Source: Adenophora triphylla var. japonica
Taxonomy: Eukaryota; Streptophyta; Magnoliopsida; Asterales; Campanulaceae
Direction: 5' to 3'
Length of the DNA: 64,000 nucleotides
Assembly (NCBI GenBank): GCA_022495995.1
Contig: JAFEMH010007508.1
Location: 1-64,000 of the forward strand
Part shown: in pieces, positions 34,862-46,440 of the stretch
Position numbering within the stretch: position 1 is the stretch's first letter
How the letters are laid out: every line of letters starts with the position of its first letter
Notes under the pieces: generated by a model
What the model saw: the letters and a program-made list of their open reading frames with translations, nothing else
Databases searched by the model: none
Told to the model about the DNA's origin: nothing
Made by a program: the position numbers and the translations under genes

Positions 34862-35773
34862 TCATCGGCAGCTTGGGCCCGGCCTTCTTTCTCGGTTAAT
34901 AACCTGCTTTGAAATGTCTTTTAAGAATTGTTCATCTAATGTGTCTGCATTATCTTTGAATGAATCTTGATTAATGATTTTTAAGTCTTTATGTTCATTT
35001 TTAGTTAAGCGTTCAATCGTTAAATTGGCAATTAGGGGATACTCAGAAAGATCAATCATTTCATTAAGAGCAAAGGGAAATACAGCATCAATGACACGAC
35101 GATGATCTTCAGTCGTGAGGACATCAGACCTATCATCTGACTCAAACTCAATCACAAGAGACTCAGAGGACTGACTCAAGACAAAAGGGATAAATTTTGA
35201 CACAGAAGAGCTGGGGCAAGGTGTCAGTCCTAACTTCTCAATCATAGTCTCCTTGCTATCAATGGGTCCTTTGAAAGAAGTCCAGTTCCTCAGGGGCATC
35301 TCTATGGTAGACACAAAAGTGCGTGGATCAATCACTTTCTCACCTTCAAACTCGATGACAGCAACAAACTCGTCTTCCGAGGCTTCCGAGGAGAAATCAA
35401 TCAAATCAAGCGGACCCCCAGTAACAACACTCTTGGGCAGAGGTGCATTCTCTGTTAGACCACTCAAAGGCTTAGCTTCAACTACCTGGAACAGATTCTC
35501 CACCGGTATTTGAACTGGATACTCAACTCCTCCAGATTCAGACAACTCCAAAGCTTCAAAGAGATTTGCCAAATCTTCACCCACATCTACTGCAGCAGCA
35601 TTGTGGATCTTACCAATCATGGGTTCATCCAAAGTTAGCTTTTCAAACTGATCAAGCCATTCAGGACCCCAGAAGTAATAGTTATTCTCATAAGTAGCAA
35701 TCGTACTCGGTCTCCTCGGCGTACTGATGAACATTTCTCGGACTGGATCGTGATTAGTAGTAAGACTATGCAT
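34862..35773 (-). CDS. Acidic linker between protease and RT of element B
   Basis: 303 codons open, in a separate piece from both protease and RT. Acidic and Ser-rich, with 'NNYYFWGPEWLDQFEKLTL', 'EDEFVAVIEFEGEKVIDP' and 'SLVIEFESDDRSDVLTTEDH'. I do not recognise a catalytic domain. In large Tat/Ogre-type elements the gap between protease and RT is long; this matches that spacer. No separate start is implied; it was once part of the polyprotein. Confidence 0.6.
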   Translation of the reverse strand: MHSLTTNHDPVREMFISTPRRPSTIATYENNYYFWGPEWLDQFEKLTLDEPMIGKIHNAAAVDVGEDLANLFEALELSESGGVEYPVQIPVENLFQVVEAKPLSGLTENAPLPKSVVTGGPLDLIDFSSEASEDEFVAVIEFEGEKVIDPRTFVSTIEMPLRNWTSFKGPIDSKETMIEKLGLTPCPSSSVSKFIPFVLSQSSESLVIEFESDDRSDVLTTEDHRRVIDAVFPFALNEMIDLSEYPLIANLTIERLTKNEHKDLKIINQDSFKDNADTLDEQFLKDISKQVINRERRPGPSCR

Positions 35774-35782
35774 GACATCAAC

Positions 35783-37381
35783 TCATTCCTTCGTCTGGTT
35801 CAACCTCATTTCTAGGCATACAAACATCTCACCCTCACTAGTAAAGTACTTGTTAAGAGATAAGCTATATGGACAAAGATTCGGCTTCCTGTAAGGCTTA
35901 CCGGCAGCTAGAGCCATTTGTTCCTTGAGAGCCTCGGCTTTGTCATATTCTTTATCTTCATCAGTCACCACATATCCTAAACCTGTTTTGTTTCTCTTGG
36001 GCTCAGGAGTTTCAATCTTATACCTACCCTGTTGACGCTTTCCCAATCCCAAGCCAGGGATGTAATTCATATTGCGCATCATTTTCAAAACAGGAGGAAT
36101 CTTATCAGAAGAAACAGTCAAGTTAATAGCACATACTTGTCCTTTTGGATTTTCCAATGTAAACCCACTGAGCATGAGATTTTCTTTGTCCAACTTAATC
36201 TCCATCACCGGCATTGCATTAGCACTAGTCCCATCAACAGTAACGCTGTCTCCATAAATGGTAGTTAGCACACCATCCTGAACAAACTTCACACACTGAT
36301 GCAGCTTGGATGCTACTCCACCTATCTCGTGTAGCCATGGTCTGCCCAACAAAGCTGAGAAGATTACTGGGATGTCGATCACCTGAAATTCCACGACCAT
36401 ATTCTTACCCCCAAATGATAGATTCAAAGGGAAAACACCCAAAATGACTCTGGAAGTAGAATCATAAGCTTTGATTTTTTGGTTAGAAGGCCGCAAGCTC
36501 GTTGCCTTAATATCCAGCATACTCATCATCTTTGTCGGGAGTACATTAATGGCTTACCCATTATCTATAAACACATGTGGAATACGATGACCTTCTAGTG
36601 AAACAGTGATATGCAAGGATTCATTGTGGTTCGGCCCATAAGGAGGTAAGTCAATCTCCGTGAAAGTAATGATATTGCCATATTGAGTTGTCCCAATTAG
36701 TTGGCAAGCTTCATCCGGAGTAGAATTCACAGAAACCTTAGTCCTAGCTAATGCTTCTTCCAGTATAATCTTATGAGGATAGGACGAAGTGAGAAATGAC
36801 CATAAGGAAATGTCAGCTTGAGTCTTTTTCAACTGAGTCAAAATCGGATCCTCTTCAGGTGAAACTTCTGCTGCTGATCCATAAGGATTTCGTGAAACCT
36901 GCTGATCTGAGACTGCTACTCCTTTATCTTTACCCGACAGCCCAGCACCATCTGTACCCAACATCTTTCTCGATCTAGTGAGCAGATTAACTTCACCGGC
37001 GTCTTCGTTCACATAACTCTTACTAGCCTCTTTGAGCTCGGCTAAAGTCAACGAAACTGAACGGTCACTATAAGGCCATACTACTTGCCTTATTTGGTTA
37101 ACTAATAAGAGTGCCTCCAAGTTGGCTGCCATCTTAAGTTCTTTCCATGAGAGTGGAGAGGCTTTTAGAGCTGCGACAGAAATTTCATTGATAACCAGTT
37201 GTTCCTCGTACTCATCATATGCTACAAAATCATTTGAATAACGCAAATCATCCAAATACAAGACATAACAGAAATTATATTTCATTTCATCAACAATATT
37301 GGTTATATTGAGATTGACATCCTTTGACTCAACAAGCTTACAACCAACATCTACCGACTCTCCAAACTCTATGACATTCAT
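35783..37381 (-). pseudogene. Gag C-terminal/protease region of element B
   Basis: Two open pieces, 37381-36554 and 36529-35783, meet at the protease active site. The first ends 'IPHVFIDNG' and the second continues 'AINVLPTKMMSML' after an in-frame TAA at about 36551-36553, where Ser or Thr is expected. DNG in place of DTG/DSG occurs in this lineage, so the Asn alone need not be inactivating, but the stop is. 'IPVIFSALLGRPWLHEIGGV' and 'SKLHQCVKF' are the flap and C-terminal part of the retropepsin fold. Confidence 0.8.
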
Positions 37382-39720
37382 AAAGCTTTCATTGGCAACT
37401 CTATCATATTGACCTCATTTTTTGGAAGGGGATTGTTGACAGTGTTGGGGTGAGGACCTTTCACGATCTTCTTGTCATCTACTATCCCTTGAATGATCCT
37501 CTTCAAAGTGATGCACCTATTGATGGTGTGGTCGGGATACTGGTAAAAGCGACAATACTTGGTCATGTCCAGATTTGGGTTGGGGTTAGCGGGGCTATAG
37601 TTGTCAAGTGGTTTGATCATCCCAGTTCGAATCAAACCATTGAATGCTTCTTAGGTAGTCATCCCGAGATCATCAAATTTCTGTTGCTGACGGGGCTGAA
37701 ACTTCCCATTGTTCTGACCATTACCTCCTCCCTGAAGATTATTGACACTGTTATCCTTGACTGTTTATTTTGCTTTCGAGGCCATTGAAATTAGATTTGC
37801 TTCTCTATAACGGTAGCCACCACCACTACTGGCATTAGTGTTTGGAGTAAGATTAAAGAGCATGTTCTCACTACGGGCTCCCATTCCAACCATCTCTCTC
37901 AAGTCAGGATACCATCCACTTCCAATAGCCTCTCTGAGAACTGGTTTAACACATGAAAGAAAAATGTCTTTCTGATCTAGCAGCAGAATTGGTTCGGACA
38001 ACTCATTCAACTTTGCGTTCCATCTTTTGTAGAAATTATTAATTGACTCATCATTCTTCTGGATTGTACCAACCAAATCATCTCTGGTTGTACGACATTC
38101 CAGATTTCCACAGTACTTCTCAAGGAAAACCTCAGTAATCTGACTCCAAGTGGATCGATTTTCTTGCTTAAGAGCGAGAAACCATGTCAAAGCAGGACCC
38201 TTGAGGGTGAGATGGAAGTGCAGAGCGATAAATTTAGGTGCGCAACCCATTGCTCCCATTGTCATCACATAAGTATCAACATGAGTCTTTGGACATACAG
38301 TCCCATCAGACTCCATCTTTGGCATCTTAAACTTGTGAGGGAGAGCTTTCACTTGTCCTTGATCCACTACCTTGAGTCCACTCGTTCCCACGGTCAACTT
38401 ATCAATCTGCTGCAACATGACCTTCATTTGCTCCAACAGAGCGGCGACTTCGGGAGTGGGAGACACGGTTAAGGAAGGCACGGAATTGGTTGACTGGAAG
38501 AAAGAATTCTCAAAAGGATGCACTGTAGGCAAGGAAGCTGGTGGAAGACCAAAAGTACTCGGGAATTGCTATCAAACAAACCAACTGAGTTTGGCACTTT
38601 ATTCCCGTACTGATCATAACCATTGAACTATACCACATTCTGATTACCCAATTGCTAAGAACCTCCTTGAGCTGACAGATGTCCAAACTGACTTGCACCG
38701 TGCAACGGAGGAAAATGTGCATTCTGGAATGAAGAATTCTGGTTCTGAAGTGGAGCACTAGCAGTCAAATAAGAAGCTGATCCTGGATACTGAGTTGATC
38801 CAAACTAACGCTGCATAGGCGATGAACCTAAACAATGAGTTGATCCCATCAATGGCTGAGAAAACCCTCCCTGAGGTTGAAACTGATTAAAAGGAACCTG
38901 CAGAAATCCTTCCTAATTGAACTGATTACCAGAGAAATGATACTTACTTTGGTATTGGGACCCATCTTGTAACTGAGGACCACGAAACTGACCACCCGGG
39001 AAACCTTCCTGATCCTGGGAACTCGGAAGCCAAAATCCCTGAAGACTTTGCTGAGGCTGAGACTGATGATTGTTCTGAAACTGCAACCCAAACTGACTAG
39101 GAGGCATGGAAGCATTATGATTTGGTGACGATGTCAAATCATAGAAGTTTGGTTGTAGCCCTCCAACTCTGCCAAAAGCACCATGAGGATTAAACTGCAT
39201 ACCCTGATTCTAAGCTTGATTTGGTTGAGATGCCGGAGGAGGGGTCTTACCTTGTGCATTCATTCCTATCCCATGTGTTTCCATGTGGATGGGGCGTGAA
39301 CCATAAGTAAGGGGAGGAGGTGTAGCATTATAGGTGGGTTGAAGAGGGAGAGAAGCATTTCCGGCCCCAAGGTCAGTGTTATTGGCATCAGTGATCTCTT
39401 CGTATGACCCATCCTCATGCCTTATCACGGCAACTCCTCGAATGCGCATCGCTTCCACAAAGAGTTCATGCATTTCGTCTTCCCAAGCCTTAGCAGCCTA
39501 AGCAAGCAACTGGGCGTCACTCTCACGAGTAAGAGCGGCTTCAAGGGTAGCCCGCAACTCTTCAATAGATAAATTATCCGTACCTTGCTGACCCATGGCA
39601 TGCGAACCTCTAGACTGGTTGGTCATAACATTCTCTGCACTTGACATTTCGTTCTCCGAATCAGATGAAGAATACCACTCGAATAATGTGACTGCTTCCG
39701 TTGCCTCAGGAACACGAACT
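37378..39720 (-). pseudogene. Gag of element B
   Basis: Several minus-strand pieces. 39720-39210 gives the N-terminus, with a probable start MSSAENVM near 39646 and 'MHELFVEAMRIRGVAVIRHEDG'. 39200-38510 is Gln/Asn/Phe-rich low-complexity sequence with several stops. 38532-37765 is the core capsid domain with 'FKMPKMESDGTVCPKTHVDTY', 'LKGPALTWFLAL' and 'EVFLEKYCGNLECRTTRDDL'. 37635-37378 contains a knuckle-like 'CRFYQYPDHTINRC'. Frames are interrupted repeatedly, so no full Gag can be made. Confidence 0.78.
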
Positions 39721-40902
39721 AAATGAGCACCAGGAACCGGAGCACGGAACCAACTTGCCGTAGCTGCAGAGGTAAAGAGCTTTGATAAGGTGTGGGAGAG
39801 GGAAGAAAGGAAAGGAGATGGACTCGTGCAATATTGTTATTAATGTTCAAGTAGAAAAAGATATCTTTTAGAAGTCCTAGGGACGGTTGGAAAAGGAGAA
39901 GCCTTCTTTTTCGCAATCTAAACCTCAAATGGGAACCTAGGGATATACCATTCGAAATATACCAAATGCATTGTATAAAAAATTAATAATAGTCAATAAT
40001 ACCAATACAAGACCAAAGCTTTCTGGAGCGGACGAGTAGACCAAATTTCTGGAAAAAAATCGGCAGCATGACGGGTAGTTCCAGAAGAATTTCAAGAAAA
40101 ATTCGGCATGACCTCTCGTCGGTACATGTTGGCACAGCGGCATGATCTCTTGTAGAAATCATGTTGCAATGGCAACATGTCCATACGTGCTAGGTCTGTG
40201 TAGGTATTAAATCCTATGATTAAAATTCATACAATTTATTTTAGTATATTTGAAAATGGTGTATCAAAAACCAACCGTTTAGGGTAGGCTTAAAAAAAAG
40301 TGTGATCCAACCTAGGGGTGCATCTAGGGTGCCAGGAATTATATCAGGCGCTCAAACGTAGGTGACATACATCACCGTCCGCGATGCCGTCAATCGCTCC
40401 AAAATGGGATCTAGAACTAGTGAGGTAGTGTGCGGTTGTCTATGTTACATTACGAGAAAAAAAATTATGTCCTTTTTGATTAAGTTTTGAAAGAGATTGA
40501 CAAAATAAAAACAACACCACTCACACTAGAAGCCACAGGGTACCAAAATCAAAAGATCACAATCTGATCAAGGGGACTACCCCTCAATTAAAACCTGAAC
40601 AAAGAATTCCAACCCTGCAGATTGGCAAACTATGTCACACGGTACAGGACAGAGATGGCACGACTTGTCGCACGACTTGACAAGCCAGAAATCCAGATTT
40701 CAAAGCAAGAAGAAGAACCAGCTCCAATCATGGCAAGAACTCATCTCATAGCCTCAGTACAACAGAACAGGAACACACAGAAGCATGGTAAACATGAAAG
40801 CATAGAAGATGCACACATAAGGTCACATACAAGTAACACACAAGTGAATATAAAGGATTTTAGAAAGAACGAAAGCTTGACCCACTATTGGAAAACAAAT
40901 TT
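39721..40902. other. Leader of element B between 5' LTR and gag
   Basis: About 1.2 kb. Short minus-strand frames (39928-39719, 40143-39937) have no recognisable family. The palindrome-like words GTCACACGGTAC and TTGTCGCACGACTT occur at about 40634-40672. Confidence 0.5.
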
Positions 40903-40919
40903 GTCCCCAGCAGTCGCCA
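40903..40919 (-). promoter_or_regulatory. Primer binding site of element B
   Basis: Minus strand one base after the LTR reads TGGCGACTGCTGGGGAC. TGGCGACTC..-type sites are used by Ogre/Tat elements and are attributed to an Arg tRNA; here the match to a specific tRNA is inferred. Confidence 0.7.
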
Positions 40920-40920
40920 C

Positions 40921-42281
40921 TGAACATACGCCCCATCCGCATGAAAATGCATGGGAAGTTTGAAAATGGTTATATAAAATGAGACAGAACATATGTGCGT
41001 GATTTAGAAAACAAGAGAGTCGCGCACACCATTTTTTAAGAAGGAAAACTTCGAAAAACCTTTTTAAAGAGAGAAGAATGGGTTCGGGGGTCAGGTTACG
41101 TTTTGGGAAGAATAAAGAGTTCACCCAAAATGCCTCATAAAGAGTCTTTTCTAATCGAACATCCATTAAATTCAACAAGTGTGTGCCATATGTGAGACAA
41201 GAGAGATAAAATGCTTTTCTATTAATAAGATGAGATAATTACAACTTGTGAACCACTTTGGGCGGGGGGGCCACATCCTGATTACAAGATTAATAGGAAC
41301 AAATTACCACTGAAAAGTAACCTCTTCAAGTGGCCAGGTGTGTTGCACGACACAGGGCCTGGTCTAGCTAGGTGTGTCGCATGACACAGAGAGCCATTTG
41401 CAGAGCTTTTATAATGTTTACTTACATAAGAAACAAGGTAACAAAGAAATCAAATAATACCACACATGCATCTCAGAAATCACATAGATCACAATTATCA
41501 CCCAAGAGAGCATGGATATGAGTGATCCACACTCATCTTGGTGAACAAGTAAAACATATCACAATTACTCAATAATATGAATTAAACATGCAAAGCAAAT
41601 GGATGATTTCCCAGAATCTGAGAATAGAACACCACATCTATGATCAAACTATACACTAATCATAAATTGAGCACATAGAATGCATAAGAGAGAGGAAAAG
41701 AGAGAAAGGGTGTCACCTTTATAGACCATGATTTCTATACCAAGTTAGGTATAGAAAGCTTCTGATTCAGCACCAGAATCCAATATCCAACTCAGATGGA
41801 TTGCTCTTAGATTGCTAATGTGTGTGTGATATAGAATTGTATTTGCTTGTGTGTGAGAGAGAGAGAATTGTGTGTGTTTTAGGGATTTATGTGTGTGAGC
41901 TGTGATTTTGGCAGAGTGACACTAAGACCTGTCGAAAAGGCTCCTGAAATGAGAGGAGGAAGATATAATTTATAGGCTCCGGGAAATGGCATAGTGTGTC
42001 ACACGACAGAGGCTGTGCATTTTTCATGGCACGCTCTGTCGTTCGGCACAATGAGCCACAACTTCTTTTGGAGCCAAATAACTGCCCAGGAACCTTCTTA
42101 AGTAATTCCCTATAGGTCCAAATGCATGGATAAATTCCCTATAGGTACTTCTTTGGTAAAAAACATACGAAAAGTCCTCGGAAGCCTCGAAATAAAATGT
42201 AAATTTACCAAAACACCCCTAATGCACTTTTATTATATAAATGGCACTGTACGGGTCGCGAGTTGGATTGGGATACTCACA
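40921..42281 (-). repeat. 5' LTR of element B
   Basis: Minus orientation, TGTGAGTATCC at 42281 to TATGTTCA at 40921. Homologous to 26489-27833 throughout. Landmark at 41015-41165, palindromes at about 41338-41386 and 41995-42055. Confidence 0.93.
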
Positions 42282-42286
42282 GGTTC
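42282..42286 (+). repeat. Right target-site duplication of element B (GGTTC)
   Basis: Identical to 26484-26488. Confidence 0.9.
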
Positions 42287-42451
42287 CCGAGACGTGTCAG
42301 ACGTCGTGGACCACGCCCCTTCATTGCACTATTAACCGGCGAATATTGAAACGACACGGATATTGAAGCAACACCTGCCACGTGATGCATGTTCGTATTC
42401 TCGTAAGCCGAGGTAGAGCTCACTTCCTCCTCGGCATAGCCGAGCTACCAC
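42287..42451 (+). other. 3' untranslated part of element C copy 1
   Basis: Homologous in inverted orientation to about 47192-47350 of copy 2 (shared ATTAACCGG, TTCGTATTC and CCGAGGTAGA words). It ends at a degraded polypurine tract (GCTACCAC) before the LTR. Confidence 0.65.
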
Positions 42452-43221
42452 TGAACAGTATAAATCGAGATAAGAACTTGGGCTAGTTCAGGCAAGGCCC
42501 AAGTGGATTGGGCCCTAAACATAATCCTAACAAGTACGATGTACGAGGAAGGGAAAGGGCTTCCCTATCTTCCTCGTCTTTCCCCTAGGTCGATCTAGAT
42601 TTAGTAGGCGAAATGACAAGGCCCTAGACTCAATGCCGAGGGAGACCTCCCTCCAAGGCCGAGCTGAGCTCCGTTGACGACGAGGAGGCCTCCTCGACTA
42701 TCCAATCACTAGGAATTGGGCTTCCCCATTTCCTTCATATCTCTTCCCCGGCTCAACGTAGGCCGACCTGACCATGTATGACGAGGAGAGTCCAGCTCGG
42801 CGCACATGCAGAATTACTGTTTATACCAGTCCTATTCAATGTGGGATATTGAGCAGTTATAATCCCCATAGGATTATAACCACCTCACATACAAATTCAG
42901 GTCCAACAACTCATCAAGTATAATCCTCCTAGGATTCATATCTTATCTCTTAGCAATCCAATTCAACATGGATTCTACATTGCTATGACTATAAATACAA
43001 GCCATAATTAACATATTTTGGTACGTTATCTTTTGACTCTAAACTCTTGTTAATTGATTTCTCTCTCCCACAAAGCAAATACTTACTCTCACGCCGGAGG
43101 GCCTTCGCCGGAGAAGCCCTTGCTTAGTTTACGTGTTTGTTTCTCTGTTTCAGGCTATTCAATCGCCGGAGTACAACCTACCGCCGAATTTGGGCTGATC
43201 TGAACGTTTTTGGCAGCATCA
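42452..43221 (+). repeat. 3' LTR of element C copy 1
   Basis: About 770 bp, starting TGAACAGTATAAA and ending near GGCAGCATCA. Inverted match to 46441-47191, especially the stretch from CTATAAATACAAGC through CTCACGCCGGAGGG to AGTTTACGTGTTTGTTT. TATA box at about 42991-42999. The right boundary is uncertain by a few bases. Confidence 0.75.
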
Positions 43222-43580
43222 ATATATAATAATCATTTAAAATTTTTAAATCTCGTAAGGATAAATATAATTTGATGTTTTGTACTATATTTATATAGAA
43301 AACAATTGAAATTTAATTAAAGTTTTAGTGTAATTTGTGTTGTGAATTCACGCAGCGGAACGGCCCAAGCTTGGAGTAATAATAAGAGCAACACACACGA
43401 AAAGTAAATCACACACAAAGGAACACACAAGAATTGTTAACCCGGTTCGTTGCAACAACAACTACGTCCGGCGCTACTGCCCAAAATATTCTCTCTAATA
43501 TTTTCGTATGTTACAATTTGTTTCTAGGCTATCACATGTATTTATAGGGAATAATAAGCATGTCGTAGTAAATTGCAAAG

Positions 43581-43606
43581 TACTCCCTCCGTCCCGAAAG
43601 TAATCT
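43581..43606 (+). mobile_element. Stowaway-like MITE terminus (one end only)
   Basis: TACTCCCTCCGTCCCGAAAG matches the typical Stowaway end (TA target, then CTCCCTCCGTCCC). I find no opposite end before 44050, so it is truncated or rearranged. Confidence 0.55.
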
Positions 43607-43704
43607 TCTTTCTTCACAAGTCCTTCCAAATATTACTACCAAAAGGAATCACCAAGCAAGAGGAGAACTCGTCAAGATAGGAAACCAAATCAGCCCAGAA
43701 ACGT

Positions 43705-43816
43705 GGCCAGCGCGGCCGCTCTCCAAGTCAGCGCGTCCGCAGAATCGTCCCGTAAAGTTCAACGTTGCCATTCATCCCTCCAGCGCGGTCGCGCACCATA
43801 ACTAGCGCGGCCGCCC
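43705..43816. promoter_or_regulatory. GC-rich word cluster AGCGCGGCCGC
   Basis: Four related words: CCAGCGCGGCCGCT (43707-43720), CAGCGCGTCCGC (43729-43740), CAGCGCGGTCGCGC (43781-43794), AGCGCGGCCGCC (43804-43815). The core GCGGCCGC is a perfect palindrome. On minus, a TATA-like CCCTATAAATACATG (43535-43549) lies 160-280 bp downstream. Confidence 0.5.
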
Positions 43817-44432
43817 TCCTGACCAGAAGCTGCTCCGACGATTTTAACTCCTCCTTGATCTCACCAACTCCTCCGACCGCGGCTCAAATTCCTTTATCCA
43901 TGGTTTTGACTCCACATCCCAACAATTTGTGCATCCGAGAAGCTTGTGAATCCGCCTGAAAAGAGAGGGTTGCTTAAGGATTGGTAGATGAATTTTTGTA
44001 TGCTATGTCAAGTATAAATAAGCATGTCGTGTAAATTGCAAAGTATTAGATGAGAAGTACAAAATATATTGTTCTCTTCTGCATCTCCCGCTTTATTTCT
44101 CTCCACAAATTACCAACACTAATTATGTCCTCCCTTGAAACCCATTTTTTATTATAAAAAAATAATCACTTTCAAATTTTGAGACATAAAAAGGCATTCA
44201 ATTTGTGGGACTATCAGATAACATCAATGACAATGTATTTATAAATTATATGTGTAACATGAAAAACTTAGTTGACAAAAAGAAATTTTATGGCAATGAC
44301 CACAAGAATTCCATAAATTAACAATAAACAAAATACATGATTTTAGGTAAAACTTCCATAAGGATCAAATGACATTGTTTCTCTTGGTCTTGGTCCAAAA
44401 CTCCCGTCCTTTTCTTTCATACAAAATGTTTG

Positions 44433-46020
44433 TTAATAACCACTAACACGCCCATTGACACGCCTGCAATCGACACGAACTTCGCCATTGTCCTTGCCGG
44501 AATATTCCAGAATGTTCCCAAGCTTCACCATGGCCACCGCAAATTGGTAGTTAAAGAGGTCAGTTTGGAAAGTCAACGCATTGACTAGAGGGGAAGTCCT
44601 TGAATCAGAGTAGAGATTTTGGTCAGTTGATAAAAGGCCCGTATGGTTCTGAAGATTTTTGTAGTATTGGGTATCAAAGGTCCTTGGGGTTGTTCCATCA
44701 AGATCCACATATTCTGAGGCCCATCTACATTTTCTTCTCAAATAGTTCAAGTATTTTGGGTTTATTGATGGGTCGGGCTTTCCGGATCCATTGTAATTGT
44801 ATAGCCTGTATTGGATCGACCCGCATGTACTCCTTCCAATAGTATGTGCCCCTAAAAATTTCCACATATTGTGTTACTAGTTTATATGAGCATATAATAT
44901 TTGTTTCTTGTTTTTTTTTTTTTCATTCTTGATAATAAGAATAATATTAGGGGTGAGAAATATAATGTACCTGAGAGAACGACCAAATCGAGTACGTTGA
45001 GGCCCTTGGATTGGAAGAACTCAATGAGACTAGTAGTTGACTCGCGGCCAATGGGAACCTTATTGGCTTCCTTGGCAAGGGAAACTCGTCCGTCTTTCCT
45101 ACCGAATGGAACCTCCCAAAAAGGACCCTTTAGCAAACGAGTAGCATCCCTCGTTGCAGCTGTTAGAATGTCAGCACACGAAACTGTTTTGGGGCATTTC
45201 TTCTCTATCGCCTTTTTTATATCGTTGATTACCTCGAACCCTCTCAATGACTTACTTGCGTTCGCTAACCTCTCGCTTCCCTTGTGGTCCAATAGAATGG
45301 AAGCGTCACATCCCTAAATATTTGCATGAGTTGTGGCATGTTAAGTTTCGTTAGTCGAAAAAGCATAATCAACGATAAAAATATATTTATTTATTAGTCA
45401 TTTTTCAGTGTACCAGTGATACAGTAGATGACATATGTTCAGGTGTAATCAATTTATCATAAAAATATATTTTCTCCATTGCACAACACTCTTACTATTT
45501 ATACGTAAATTTATGAAAAAAGTGTTAGTAGAGTAGGTGTTGTAACTTTGAAAAGTGAGGTAGAAGAGAGAAAGTGATATCGAGAATAATAATTGAATTG
45601 TTGTTGTAATTATGTCACGTGGGTCTAATTAAAGTAAAAGTAAAAAAACATTTTCGTTTTAGTGTGTAGTTTGTCGTGGACGCCCTATTAGAAAAGTGTG
45701 TAGTTTACAATGCGACGAAGAAAGTATATAGTTACCCGAACGGAGCAATCGTGGAAGTGGAGCCTGATGAGACTAGCGGCAAGGGTGTAATCCTTTTTGA
45801 ACCACTCATTGACCTTGTTGTAGATTATGCCTTCAACGCCGGGACAACTTTTGTGGTAGTAGGAAAATGAAAGGTCATCTTCGAACGAAGACAAATCGTG
45901 CAATGTGGGTACATTGAGACTATGCAATGTATCTGTGGGGACGGCTTTGGCCACGGCGGAGACTACCGATACTAGTGACAAGCTTAGGAGGACAACCGCA
46001 GTGATCGAAACCGGCTTCAT
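44433..46020 (-). CDS. PER7: Class III secretory peroxidase, peroxidase 7-like (3 exons)
   Basis: Exons on minus: 46020-45736, 45313-44971, 44851-44433. They join in frame to 348 residues with GT donors and AG acceptors. Class III peroxidases are secreted haem enzymes that use H2O2 to oxidise phenolics in the cell wall or vacuole. Residues 1-22 form a signal peptide. Distal haem side: Arg86, Phe89 and His90 in 'RLHFHDC'. Calcium ligands sit in the D-x4-GCDAS stretch (residues 91-100) across exons 1 and 2. Proximal His212 lies in 'LSGAHTIG'. All eight conserved cysteines are present. Ser93 replaces a usual Phe in HDCFV. 'LRGFEVINDI', 'QSKGLNVLDLVVLSG' and 'RRKCRWASEYVDLD' resemble Arabidopsis peroxidase 7. 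The usual second intron is absent. No stops, so it is probably functional. Confidence 0.93.
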
Positions 46021-46102
46021 CGCAGCTAATGTAGTTTGATCACAACTTAAACAAAGAAGAAGAGACTGAATTGTGGGGGATGAATGAAGAATAGGAATTG
46101 GG

Positions 46103-46114
46103 GTGTTTTTATGG
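46103..46114 (-). promoter_or_regulatory. TATA-like box of the peroxidase gene
   Basis: Minus strand CCATAAAAACAC about 85-95 bp upstream of the ATG, giving a plausible 5' leader of about 55-60 bases. The native upstream region is only about 420 bp before an LTR begins at 46441. Confidence 0.5.
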
Positions 46115-46440
46115 AACAAATAATGTGTACATAAGAGTATTTGGTAAGGGAGACGTGAGGCGCACCCACTTAGTTGTGGACATGGAGATAAATAGGACGT
46201 GATGGCATGTATAGAGATGGAACATAATATATAATGTGTAAATATAATTTAAAGAAAGCAATATAATATGGAGCGTAACACAATATTATGCCCAATCAGT
46301 AATGGTGGTTGACTTTGTATTATATTATAAATACAGTAATATATTTCACACGATTTAAATTAAGAGTGGCACCTCATAAAGTCAAAAAATTTTACTTAAA
46401 GCGGCATAAGGTATAAGGTAGACTTTGCTATACAAAGTTA

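Larger units (their letters stand above)
26489..42281 (-). mobile_element. Element B: complete Tat/Ogre-like Ty3-gypsy retrotransposon, 15.8 kb
   Basis: Gypsy element read on the minus strand with LTRs 40921-42281 (1,361 bp) and 26489-27833 (1,345 bp), a perfect 5-bp target duplication, a primer site and a polypurine tract. Order on minus: leader, gag, protease, an acidic linker, RT, RNase H, integrase with GPY/F-like tail, then about 3.7 kb holding a minisatellite and two plus-strand ORFs, then the 3' LTR. Large size, this gag-pol type and antisense extra ORFs before the 3' LTR point to the Tat lineage (family knowledge). Several nonsense codons in gag-pol make it non-autonomous. It inserted into element C copy 1. 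Confidence 0.93.
43553..44045. repeat. 434-bp segment flanked by a 30-bp direct repeat
   Basis: AATAAGCATGTCGTAGTAAA...AAAGTA (43553-43582) recurs with a 1-base difference at 44017-44045. Weaker similarity extends about 25 bp further left in both copies. The left copy is directly followed by CTCCCTCCGTCCCG, the terminus of Stowaway-type MITEs. Confidence 0.65.
43222..44432. other. Downstream flank of the peroxidase gene
   Basis: No gene seen. Contains LTR-like words (CAGCGGAACGG; a CCCGGTTCGTTGCAACAAC block near 43441), a Stowaway-like terminus at 43581, a GC-rich palindrome cluster (43705-43816) and AT-rich DNA next to the gene. Confidence 0.5.

Noticed and set aside
43765..43959. 64-codon plus ORF near the Stowaway-like end
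   Set aside because: Low-complexity Ser/Pro/Thr translation of GC-rich filler; no start context, no homology recognised.
44600..45317. Plus-strand ORFs over the peroxidase exons
   Set aside because: Opposite strand of well-supported exons with all catalytic residues on minus.
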